In this document: piece after piece, positions 1-5,907 of the stretch | Position numbering within the stretch: position 1 is the stretch's first letter | Layout of the letters: each line of letters begins with the position of its first letter | DNA from: Flavobacteriaceae bacterium | GTDB taxonomy: Bacteria > Bacteroidota > Bacteroidia > Flavobacteriales > Flavobacteriaceae | Length of the DNA stretch: 6,895 nt | Assembly (NCBI GenBank): GCA_023301205.1 | Contig: JALZVC010000023.1 | Location: 1-6,895 of the forward strand | Reading direction: 5' to 3' | Notes under the pieces: generated by a model | The model's database searches: none | Told to the model about the DNA's origin: nothing | What the model saw: the letters and a program-made list of their open reading frames with translations, nothing else | Translations under genes and position numbers: made by a program

Positions 1-780
1 TTCGTTTCCTGTTTCTACAAAATCTAAATGATGTGTCTCTGCGCACATATCAATTGATTTCTGAAATTTTGCATAAATGTGAGAAAGCACTCTTTTTTTA
101 ATATTTTTTGCTTTACCTACGTATAGCATTTTACCTTTTTTGTCTTTAAATAAATAGATACCTGCAGTAGATGGTAATTTATTAAAGTCATCTGAATTAA
201 TGTGCGGCGGTAATGTTGCCTCTCTTGACGCTTTATTTAAAAAGTTAGAAAACACCGTAAAGTCGTCAACTCCATCTTTTTCCAGTAATTTTAAAAACAA
301 TGTTGTGGTTGCTCGGGTATCTGCTTCTGCTCTATGTGCATCCTTTAGTGAAATACCAACAGATCTACATAACTTACCTAGGCTATACGAAGGTAACCCG
401 GGGATTAGCTGCCTTGATAAGCGTACGGTACACAACTTCCTTCTAGAAAAAATTTCACCCAAGAGACCAAACTCCTTTTTTAAAAAACCAAAATCAAAAT
501 TAACATTGTGTGCTACAAAAATTGCGTCTTTAGTTTTCGTTTCTATGATTTCTGCTATTTCGTGAAATCTTGGTGCATCTGCGACCATTTCGTCAGTAAT
601 ACCAGTAAGCGCTGTGATGTTACTTGGTATATAGGACTCAGGATTAATTAAAGACGACCAGATATCTGTAATTTGCATATTCTCTATAGTAATGATGCAT
701 ATCTCTGTCATCCTACCATTTCTAACACCTCCCGTGGTCTCCACATCAATAACCGTATATTTTTCTGTCTTAAAATTCAC
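1..780 (-). CDS. DnaQ-like 3'-5' exonuclease fused to a GIY-YIG nuclease domain (3' part cut by window edge)
   Basis: The first 260 codons are present and the reading frame is open to the left edge. The N-terminal part is a DEDDh exonuclease of the DNA polymerase III epsilon type. Exo I is DVETTG (D12, E14), Exo II is HNVNFD (H91-D96), and Exo III is HRAEAD (H149, D154). A GIY-YIG fold follows, with G207-I-Y, Y220-V-G and the catalytic-type Arg at about 230 (KNIKKR). The same pairing, joining a proofreading-type exonuclease to a UvrC/Cho-like incision domain, is known in other bacteria; full-length proteins are usually longer than 400 residues, so much of the C-terminus lies outside. A repair role in the cytoplasm is inferred. 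The start is GTG at 780: an in-frame TGA lies at 786-784, and the first in-frame ATG (codon 24) would delete Exo I. The upstream promoter-like box is only four bases away. Confidence 0.9.
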   Translation of the reverse strand, partial: MNFKTEKYTVIDVETTGGVRNGRMTEICIITIENMQITDIWSSLINPESYIPSNITALTGITDEMVADAPRFHEIAEIIETKTKDAIFVAHNVNFDFGFLKKEFGLLGEIFSRRKLCTVRLSRQLIPGLPSYSLGKLCRSVGISLKDAHRAEADTRATTTLFLKLLEKDGVDDFTVFSNFLNKASREATLPPHINSDDFNKLPSTAGIYLFKDKKGKMLYVGKAKNIKKRVLSHIYAKFQKSIDMCAETHHLDFVETGNE

Positions 781-784
781 AAGT

Positions 785-792
785 CAAAGATA
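785..792 (-). promoter_or_regulatory. Bacteroidota -7 box (TATCTTTG) of the exonuclease gene
   Basis: The minus strand reads TATCTTTG, a full match to the TAnnTTTG -7 consensus used by the primary sigma factor of Bacteroidota. It ends four bases before the GTG start, so transcription would begin at or next to the start codon and give a leaderless or nearly leaderless mRNA. No clear TTTG -33 element is seen about 19 bases further upstream. This is a motif match only. Confidence 0.5.
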
Positions 793-919
793 CTATAATT
801 TGGATTAATTCCTGTTTTTTGGAAATTATCCTTCTCTAGAGACATATGATTAATTAAAGGGACCCATTCCTTTTGTTAAAATTAAGTTACTTCAACTCTG
901 AAAGAACAATATTTATATA

Positions 920-927
920 TAAATTTG
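920..927 (+). promoter_or_regulatory. Candidate -7 box (TAAATTTG) for the YHS gene
   Basis: TAAATTTG matches TAnnTTTG. A weak -33-like CTG at 898-900 lies 19 bases upstream (consensus TTG), which is the expected spacing. The predicted start of transcription near 931 would give a leader of about 90 bases before the ATG at 1023. The box overlaps an AT palindrome. In such AT-rich DNA a chance match is quite possible. Confidence 0.35.
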
Positions 928-1022
928 ACAGCAAATACGTTTTGCAACGACTTACATTTTTATATTGGCATACCATTTGTTATTATGAGATTAAACAAGG
1001 TAGTATCGATAAAATAAGTAAA

Positions 1023-1469
1023 ATGAAGAAGTTATATTTATTACTATTTTTAACAGTTGGATTAGTGGCAAATGCGCAGTCGGTCGATTACAATATTCAT
1101 GATGAATTTATCGCTGAAGGATACGATATTGTAGCCTATTTTAGTAATAGTGCGAAAAAAGGTAATACTAAATATGTAGCTACTTATGATGGTGTTAAAT
1201 TTAAATTTTCGTCTCAAAAAAACTTAGAGACTTTTAATAATAACCCTAAAATGTATGTGCCTCAATATGGAGGTTGGTGTGCGTATGCAATGGGAGTTAC
1301 TGCTGAAAAAGTATCAATAAATCCAAAAACGTATGAAATACGTGATGGAAAACTGTTTCTATTTTATAACTCGTGGGGCACAAACACATTAAATTCCTGG
1401 CTTAAAACACCTGAAGACTTTAAAAGGAAAGCAGATGAAAATTGGGAAAACGTTAAAAACGAAAAATAG
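1023..1469 (+). CDS. Secreted YHS domain-containing protein
   Basis: The protein has 148 residues. Residues 1-18 form a signal peptide (MKKLYLLLFLTVGLVANA, cleavage before Q19; no lipobox Cys). Residues 23-145 match the periplasmic YHS-domain family often annotated as YHS domain-containing (seleno)protein. The hallmarks are GYDIVAYF, FKFSSQKNLETF, the core PQYGGWCAYAMG with Cys86, the DGKLFLFYN strand and the C-terminal KADENWENV. YHS domains are small, treble-clef-like and frequently found with metal, especially copper, functions; that role here is inferred. The position that is selenocysteine or Cys in this family is an ordinary Cys (TGT). The start at 1023 is chosen because the signal peptide begins there; the frame is open upstream to a TTG at 873 but without supporting features. 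The next gene follows after 68 bases, so co-transcription is possible but unproven. Confidence 0.85.
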   Translation: MKKLYLLLFLTVGLVANAQSVDYNIHDEFIAEGYDIVAYFSNSAKKGNTKYVATYDGVKFKFSSQKNLETFNNNPKMYVPQYGGWCAYAMGVTAEKVSINPKTYEIRDGKLFLFYNSWGTNTLNSWLKTPEDFKRKADENWENVKNEK

Positions 1470-1518
1470 TTTCAAATTATTTATATGATAAAAAATCTAA
1501 ATAGATCTTAGTTAAAGT

Positions 1519-1526
1519 TATATTTA
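1519..1526 (+). promoter_or_regulatory. Weak -7-like box (TATATTTA) before the LysE-family gene
   Basis: TATATTTA agrees with TAnnTTTG at all defined positions except the last (A for G). It sits 11 bases before the ATG at 1538, which suits the short leaders of this phylum. No TTG is found at the -33 distance. It may give the exporter operon its own promoter, separate from the YHS gene. Confidence 0.25.
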
Positions 1527-1537
1527 TTCCTAAAACT

Positions 1538-2191
1538 ATGAAGCGATACTTTGTTATATTTATTTTTGGACTGCTAATAAGCTTTCTAGGTACGCTTCCT
1601 GTTGGAACGTTAACAATAACAGCTTTTCAGATTGCTGCTTCAAAAAGCGTGGGTGATGCATTTATATTTGCACTTGCTGTTGTTTTAGTAGAACTAGTTT
1701 TGGTTAGAATAACATTAATCGGAGCCAAAAGAATTAATTTAAATGGTAAAATTTCATTTTATTTATTCCCTTTAGCTATTGCATTATTATTGTACTTGGC
1801 ATTTTCCAGCTATATATCGCTAGATGCTGATCCAAGCCTTAATGCATCTGTCAATATATTTCCAGCAATACAATCTACATTTTTACTAGGATTGTTGTTG
1901 AGTATTTTAAATCCAATGCATATTCCGTTCTGGATGGGATGGAATCGTGTACTAATTAATAAGAACAGACTAGATGATACGTTTACTAATCGTGCCTTTT
2001 ATATAATTGGAATTGGCCTAGGTTCTATGATGGGCTTATTAATTTATATTTATGCTGGGAATTACATTTATAACAGTTATCAAGAATACCGCTATATAAT
2101 CACCGTAATGTTAACTTTATTATATTTGGCCTTTGCAGTGTATCTAATATATCTTTTTTATAAAAAACATTTAAAATTAAAATTTCAATAA
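1538..2191 (+). CDS. LysE-family transporter (inner-membrane exporter)
   Basis: This is a 217-residue integral membrane protein with about six hydrophobic segments, near residues 4-30, 38-62, 72-93, 111-131, 152-175 and 184-207. Size and topology fit the LysE/RhtB superfamily of amino-acid and small-metabolite exporters. The first helix carries a P-V-G (21-23) in place of the usual PGP-like turn, followed by a T-rich stretch. The fourth segment has the family's NPxxxxFW pattern (N125, P126, F131, W132). Substrate cannot be read from the sequence. The protein is divergent from well-studied amino-acid exporters, so the name is a family assignment only. Only five bases separate its stop from the next ATG, which implies translational coupling with the DinB-fold gene and makes a functional link with the downstream enzymes likely. 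Confidence 0.8.
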   Translation: MKRYFVIFIFGLLISFLGTLPVGTLTITAFQIAASKSVGDAFIFALAVVLVELVLVRITLIGAKRINLNGKISFYLFPLAIALLLYLAFSSYISLDADPSLNASVNIFPAIQSTFLLGLLLSILNPMHIPFWMGWNRVLINKNRLDDTFTNRAFYIIGIGLGSMMGLLIYIYAGNYIYNSYQEYRYIITVMLTLLYLAFAVYLIYLFYKKHLKLKFQ

Positions 2192-2196
2192 ATATT

Positions 2197-2700
2197 ATGT
2201 TTAATTCTTCAATTCAAACTATAGAACAATTTAAAGAGGTCTTGTTAGAGCTTCCAGAGGCTTGCTTCTCTCAGTCCTGCGACACCCTATCAAACACGTC
2301 AATTGGTCAGCACACTAGACACGTTATTGAATTATATCAATGTCTTCTAGAAGGGTATACTACCGAACAAGTTTATTACGATAAGCGCAAAAGAAATAAG
2401 CGAATTGAGGAAGATCTGAGTTTCGCTATTGAACAATTAGAGTATATTCAAAAGAATCTTGTACAACCTGATAAGCAACTTAAAGTAATTTATGAATTAG
2501 AAGGCCGTGATGTATCTATTACCTCTAATTATAATAGAGAGGTTATGTACAATTTAGAACATCTTATACATCACCAGGCTTTAATAAAAGTTGGTGTAGT
2601 ACAATTAACTGATATTTTATTGTGTGAAACTTTTGGAGTAGCACCTTCAACAGTAAAATTTAAAAAACACAATATGACAAACGAGGCTGTTAAAAAATAG
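2197..2700 (+). CDS. DinB-fold family protein (putative metal-dependent enzyme)
   Basis: This 167-residue cytoplasmic protein is predicted to be mostly helical. It has the layout of DinB/YfiT-like four-helix bundles: a first histidine motif IGQHTRH (H39, H42) and a second, EHLIHHQ (H122, H125, H126), giving the spaced histidines that bind a divalent metal in this superfamily. Between them lies a strongly charged stretch, YYDKRKRNKRIEED (60-73). I recall this as characteristic of a Bacteroidota DinB subfamily, though I could not check it by search. Related folds include thiol-dependent transferases (bacillithiol S-transferases, mycothiol-dependent isomerases) and the DinB domain of EgtB, so a thiol- or small-molecule-modifying enzyme is plausible but not shown. 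It is embedded between exporter and ATP-grasp ligase, with gaps of 5 and 12 bases. Confidence 0.8.
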   Translation: MFNSSIQTIEQFKEVLLELPEACFSQSCDTLSNTSIGQHTRHVIELYQCLLEGYTTEQVYYDKRKRNKRIEEDLSFAIEQLEYIQKNLVQPDKQLKVIYELEGRDVSITSNYNREVMYNLEHLIHHQALIKVGVVQLTDILLCETFGVAPSTVKFKKHNMTNEAVKK

Positions 2701-2712
2701 CGAAAATATAAT

Positions 2713-3759
2713 ATGGCCTCTTTAAAATTATTTTTTCACAGAATAGCTCATTGGGAATATTGGCCTATGCAAGCTATATATTATCCCATTTTTCCTGTTT
2801 GGTTTTATTATGCGTTAAAAGCACGCTCATTCTTCTTCTTTAATGCTGCCAATCCTTCTATTAAAAATGGAGGCATGGCTATGGAGTCAAAAAAAGAAAT
2901 CTATGATACTATTCCACCCCAATATATCCCGAAAACGTTGTTAATAAACAACGGCTCTACTATTGATTATTCTTTTAAAGCTGCAATGGATGCGAAAATC
3001 AACTTTCCTTTTATTGTTAAACCTGACATTGGCCTAAAAGGGCTTGGTGTAGAAAAAGTACAAAACAAAGCTGAACTAGCGTCCTATATAAAAAAGATTT
3101 CAAGCGATTTTCTAATTCAAGAACTTATTGAGTATCCAAATGAAATAGGAATTTTTTATGTTCGCCATCCAAATGAAAAGATAGGTCGTGTAACTGGCAT
3201 TGTGTCTAAAGAATTTTTAACGGTTATTGGAAATGGTAAAAACACTATAACTCAATTAATAAAACAAAACCCAAGGAGCCACCTTAAACTTGCTTCTTTA
3301 CAAAGAAAACACGGGAAAGTGTTAGAGACCGTACTAAAAAAAGACGAAAATTTTATATTAACGCCTTTTGGCAGTCATACTAGAGGTGCTAAATTTATAG
3401 ACGACACAGACAAACTCACCAAAAAAATAGAAAATCTTATCCACACAATATGTAGTAAACTCCCTAACTTTTATTTTGGAAGATTAGATATTAGGCATGC
3501 CTCTTTTGAAGAATTAGGGGAGGGAATGAATTTCTCTATTATTGAGATTAACGGTGCTGGCAGTGAACCAACACATATATACGACCCAAAACATTCTTTA
3601 TTTTTTGCTTGGAAAGAAATAATTAAACATTGGGGACTACTCTATAAAATTAGCATTACAAATAAGAAAAAAGGACACCATTATTTGAGCTTTAAAGAAG
3701 GAAAAGCAATGATTAAAGCGAATAGTGTACTTGAACAACATTTAAAATTAATGCATTAA
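2713..3759 (+). CDS. ATP-grasp ligase with aromatic N-terminal segment
   Basis: The protein has 348 residues. Residues 80-300 carry ATP-grasp hallmarks: the nucleotide-binding lysine and glycine-rich loop in VKPDIGLKGLGV (K103, G107-G112), the hinge IQELIEYP (Q136-E137), and metal ligands in GRLDIR (D259) and IIEINGAGSEP (E278, N280). These residues are all present, so it should be an active carboxylate-amine or carboxylate-thiol ligase. Homologues are often auto-named D-alanine--D-alanine ligase, but the N-terminus differs from Ddl. Residues 12-45 form an aromatic segment (HWEYWPMQAIYYP..FPVWFYYALKAR, then FFFF) that may insert in or lie on the membrane, followed by NPSIKNGGMAMESK. The acceptor substrate is unknown. 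The gene is last in the tight LysE-DinB-ATP-grasp set; two inverted repeats begin at its stop codon. Confidence 0.82.
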   Translation: MASLKLFFHRIAHWEYWPMQAIYYPIFPVWFYYALKARSFFFFNAANPSIKNGGMAMESKKEIYDTIPPQYIPKTLLINNGSTIDYSFKAAMDAKINFPFIVKPDIGLKGLGVEKVQNKAELASYIKKISSDFLIQELIEYPNEIGIFYVRHPNEKIGRVTGIVSKEFLTVIGNGKNTITQLIKQNPRSHLKLASLQRKHGKVLETVLKKDENFILTPFGSHTRGAKFIDDTDKLTKKIENLIHTICSKLPNFYFGRLDIRHASFEELGEGMNFSIIEINGAGSEPTHIYDPKHSLFFAWKEIIKHWGLLYKISITNKKKGHHYLSFKEGKAMIKANSVLEQHLKLMH

Positions 3760-3761
3760 TT
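3746..3761. repeat. Perfect 16-base palindrome over the ATP-grasp stop codon
   Basis: AATTAATGCATTAATT is its own reverse complement and contains the TAA stop at 3757-3759. It is AT-rich, with no T-run after it on either strand, so it makes a poor intrinsic terminator. It lies two bases before a second inverted repeat, which suggests a protein-binding site or a bidirectional transcript-end structure. It may also be chance in AT-rich DNA. Confidence 0.45.
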
Positions 3762-3763
3762 CT

Positions 3764-3778
3764 GTTATCTTTGATAAC
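3764..3778. repeat. Perfect inverted repeat GTTATC-TTT-GATAAC enclosing a promoter box
   Basis: Six-base arms (3764-3769 and 3773-3778) flank a TTT centre. The repeat contains the whole TATCTTTG box used to predict the promoter of the next gene. A dimeric regulator bound here would block the -7 region. No T-run follows, so a terminator role is unlikely. Confidence 0.45.
3766..3773 (+). promoter_or_regulatory. Bacteroidota -7 box (TATCTTTG) for the membrane-protein/peptidase pair
   Basis: This is a full match to TAnnTTTG and is identical to the box before the exonuclease gene. It ends 19 bases before the ATG at 3793, predicting a leader of roughly 16 bases. No clear TTG at the -33 distance is visible because the sequence there is the AT palindrome. 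It probably separates the downstream pair from the ATP-grasp operon. Confidence 0.5.
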
Positions 3779-3792
3779 TAAAACCATAGACA

Positions 3793-4383
3793 ATGAAGTT
3801 AAATCAATCTACTATCCTAGGGATACTATTATTATTTGTAACCGTTGCAGCATCTTCACAAACGCAAAATGATAATGAAGAATATGTGAAAAATTACTTA
3901 GGCTTCTCTGTTCAAGTGTATCCTGCGGGAATAATACCAACTATAAATTATGAGCATTATGTCTCGGAAAATGCTTCTTTTATTTATAGGCTAGGCGTAA
4001 ATATTATAGACCGTCAAGATTTTAGTGACGAAAATGATGAAGAGGATGGTTTTGGTGTTGGAGGTACAGTTGGTTATAGAAAATATTTCCCTACTAAGAA
4101 TGAGAAAGGAAATTTTATGGTAGCCTTTAATACTGATGTCTATAATTTATGGATAGATTATGAAAATGATATAGGTCAACCAAATGAAGTATCTGGAACT
4201 AGTACTGTATGGGTGCTACAACCCTGGCTAGAAGGCGGATATTTTATTAATTTAAAAGACTCAAATTCTCAAATTGGTATGACTGCCGGTTTTGGAAGAG
4301 AAATAAATGTTATCACCAATGGTAGAGATGTCGCTCAAGATTTTATAGGTAGTCTTTCGATACAATATAAATTCGGACTATAG
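3793..4383 (+). CDS. Exported protein, probable small outer-membrane beta-barrel
   Basis: This 196-residue protein has a signal peptide at residues 1-23 (hydrophobic core ILGILLLFVTVAA, ending near SSQ) and no lipobox Cys. The rest alternates hydrophobic and polar residues in strand-like stretches: LGFSVQVYPAGIIPTINYEHY, FIYRLGVNI, FGVGGTVGYRKYF, FMVAFNTDVYNLWIDY, WVLQPWLEGGYFI, IGMTAGFGREINV and IGSLSIQYKFGL. The last strand ends close to the C-terminus with aromatic residues, as in outer-membrane barrels. An acidic loop (DFSDENDEEDG, about 76-86) could bind cations. I do not recognise a named family; the length suits an eight-stranded barrel. The downstream peptidase gene starts 12 bases after its stop, so the two are probably co-expressed from the promoter just upstream. 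Confidence 0.65.
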   Translation: MKLNQSTILGILLLFVTVAASSQTQNDNEEYVKNYLGFSVQVYPAGIIPTINYEHYVSENASFIYRLGVNIIDRQDFSDENDEEDGFGVGGTVGYRKYFPTKNEKGNFMVAFNTDVYNLWIDYENDIGQPNEVSGTSTVWVLQPWLEGGYFINLKDSNSQIGMTAGFGREINVITNGRDVAQDFIGSLSIQYKFGL

Positions 4384-4395
4384 CTTAAAATCAGT

Positions 4396-5112
4396 ATGCC
4401 ACCAAAAGTATATCATTCTAAATGGTTTTGTTTTTTATTGATAATAACTCTTTTTTTGAGCACAAAAACAATCGCGCAACAAGTAGTTAAAACATTTGAT
4501 GAACAAGAATATAATTCTTTAGAACATTTAGAATTTGGCGCTAAAAAAGAAATCCCGAAAAGCGTTGAAAAACAAGTTTTAACAGCGCTTTCATTTTATC
4601 CTGAACTAAAGGATACGAAAATAATTTTTAAACTTCGTAAGACAAAAACACCCCTATCAGCGCGCCCTCGAATTTTCAGTATTTTTAAATCTAAGAAACG
4701 TCGAACTTATATTATAACGATTAGTACAGAATCTGTAGATTATTTAAATCCCATCTTATTTAGTAACCTTCCGTACAATGCACAAGTTGGTGTAATTGGG
4801 CACGAATTAGGCCATATAGTCTATTATAAAGACAGAAGTACTTTCCAATTACTAGGTTTAGGTTTTAAAATTCTTAATTCAAAATATGTAGATGAATTTG
4901 AATTCAATACAGATCGATCTGCTATTGAATACGGACTAGGTTATCAGTTATTAGATTGGAGTGCCTATGTAAGACAAGCGCTAAACATAGACAAATGGCA
5001 AGGTGCTACAAATAATGATACAGAATCAGGACCTGAAGAGAACGAACGTTATATGAATCCAAAAACGATACTAAAATACATCTCTCAATATGAAATTTAC
5101 AATGGTATTTGA
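4396..5112 (+). CDS. Exported HExxH zinc metallopeptidase-like protein
   Basis: The protein has 238 residues. A signal peptide spans residues 1-27 (basic start, core FCFLLIITLFLS, cleavage before Q28), so it should be periplasmic or outer-membrane facing. The zinc site is IGHELGHIVYY (H136, E137, H140), followed 29 residues later by EFNTD (E169, D173). This is the ExxxD third-ligand pattern of gluzincins such as family M48. Unlike membrane M48 enzymes such as HtpX, no transmembrane helices follow. The basic stretch SIFKSKKRRTYIITIST (about 95-111) leads into the strand that usually precedes the active-site helix. All zinc-binding residues are intact, so activity is likely; the substrate is unknown. 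It is second in a two-gene unit with the putative beta-barrel protein, which could be its partner or substrate. Confidence 0.72.
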   Translation: MPPKVYHSKWFCFLLIITLFLSTKTIAQQVVKTFDEQEYNSLEHLEFGAKKEIPKSVEKQVLTALSFYPELKDTKIIFKLRKTKTPLSARPRIFSIFKSKKRRTYIITISTESVDYLNPILFSNLPYNAQVGVIGHELGHIVYYKDRSTFQLLGLGFKILNSKYVDEFEFNTDRSAIEYGLGYQLLDWSAYVRQALNIDKWQGATNNDTESGPEENERYMNPKTILKYISQYEIYNGI

Positions 5113-5178
5113 TAACCATAGCTCATTTCTGTATTCTTTCTGAAAATTTATCTATTCTAGTGTTGTCCTATAAAATCA
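5113..5178. other. Convergent gap without a clear terminator
   Basis: This 66-base gap separates the converging peptidase and NRDE genes. It is where a bidirectional terminator would be expected. Only a four-base AGTG/CACT pairing is visible (5159-5180, reaching just into the NRDE stop region) and there is no hairpin followed by a T-run, so no terminator is called. Confidence 0.5.
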
Positions 5179-5907
5179 CTATCCCTCATTTAGTAGTTGA
5201 GAAGTTTCGAGTTCTTTTGAAGTGACCATGTTATTTAAGAGGCTTTCGTATTTCATATTTGTCACACCGCCACTTTTCTCGACTTGTGTGATACTAGTAG
5301 TTTTAACAAACCCACGATCCATAACTACTCCATACTCATCGTTTTTTCCTCCTGCAGTTTTATGGAATTCTAGCAAAGAACTAGCATCCATTTTATTATC
5401 ACTTTTAAAGGTATTAAACCATTGTAAACGCTCTTTTTGCATATCGCTAGAATACAACGTTGAAGACGACCATATTTTTGGTGCTAAAGGTAATTCGGTA
5501 AAATGTTTTGTTACACCGTCCCAAACCAATTCATAAAATTTTAAATTGGTATTCCAATCAGCTATCACCATAGTAAAAGGCTCTATGTCTTGAAGATCGT
5601 AGTTCTCAACTGTTGGTTCTAACACATTTGACGTCATAATATCATTTGCTACCACGCCTCTACTCATTCGATATTCAGGTTTCCGTTTGTGAATCACATA
5701 CCCACCATTAAGCACACAAACTAATCTATTTTTTTCGCTTAAACCAATCCAAGTTCCTCCAGAAAGCACATCTTTTGGGAATAAAACTTTAGTTTCATTT
5801 ATAGTATAAAAATCTGGAGCAAGGGGTATTCTTTTAGGCGCTTCATCTCTATTAGATGTTAGCACAAAATCATTCTCACCCTTAGGAATTATAGTTACTG
5901 TACACAT
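5179..5907 (-). CDS. NRDE/TANGO2 family protein
   Basis: This 242-residue protein matches the family's usual length. It begins MCTVTIIP, so Cys2 becomes the N-terminal residue after methionine removal, as in Ntn-hydrolase folds. The name-giving motif SNRDE lies at residues 18-22, followed by the typical GGTWIGLSEKNRLVCVLNGGY region (about 50-70), MSRGV (82-86), PFTMVIADW and the WSSSTLYS segment. The eukaryotic member TANGO2 has been linked to Golgi organisation and, more recently, to haem trafficking; the bacterial role is not settled, and no hydrolase activity is assumed here. No signal peptide is present, so it is cytoplasmic. It points toward the ATP-grasp/peptidase block and is separated from gldJ by 254 bases with no TAnnTTTG box recognised upstream, so it may depend partly on readthrough from gldJ. 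Confidence 0.88.
   Translation of the reverse strand: MCTVTIIPKGENDFVLTSNRDEAPKRIPLAPDFYTINETKVLFPKDVLSGGTWIGLSEKNRLVCVLNGGYVIHKRKPEYRMSRGVVANDIMTSNVLEPTVENYDLQDIEPFTMVIADWNTNLKFYELVWDGVTKHFTELPLAPKIWSSSTLYSSDMQKERLQWFNTFKSDNKMDASSLLEFHKTAGGKNDEYGVVMDRGFVKTTSITQVEKSGGVTNMKYESLLNNMVTSKELETSQLLNEG

Larger units (their letters stand above)
781..1022. other. Divergent intergenic region, AT-rich, no gene seen
   Basis: This spacer separates the divergently transcribed exonuclease and YHS genes. It carries a TAnnTTTG box for each direction. It also has a perfect 10-base palindrome TCTCTAGAGA at 833-842 and a perfect 14-base AT palindrome ATTTATATATAAAT at 911-924 that overlaps the rightward box. 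A plus-strand frame is open from a TTG at 873 into the YHS gene, but its first 50 codons do not resemble a signal peptide or a known domain, so I treat it as noncoding. No RNA gene was recognised. Confidence 0.6.

Noticed and set aside
200..565. Plus-strand open frame of 121 codons
   Set aside because: It lies wholly inside the minus-strand exonuclease/GIY-YIG gene, whose catalytic motifs are intact; the plus-strand product shows no recognisable domain.
642..859. GATTAATTAAAG occurring at 642-653 and 848-859 as a direct repeat
   Set aside because: It is twelve AT-rich bases; the first copy is ordinary coding sequence of the exonuclease gene, so chance is the simplest explanation.
873..1022. 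N-terminal extension of the YHS protein from TTG at 873
   Set aside because: The 50 extra residues show no domain and would place a textbook signal peptide in the middle of the protein; ATG at 1023 is the better start.
1495..1506. ATCTA-AA-TAGAT hairpin flanked by an A-run, possible terminator after the YHS gene
   Set aside because: The T-run would follow the hairpin only on the minus strand, where no gene needs termination; the stem is five AT-rich pairs.
2713..3759. Naming the ATP-grasp gene as D-alanine--D-alanine ligase (ddl)
   Set aside because: Only the general ATP-grasp motifs are shared; the N-terminal region differs and the setting is not a cell-wall cluster.
5222..5536. Plus-strand open frame of 104 codons
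   Set aside because: It is antisense to the NRDE gene, which is supported by clear family motifs across its length.
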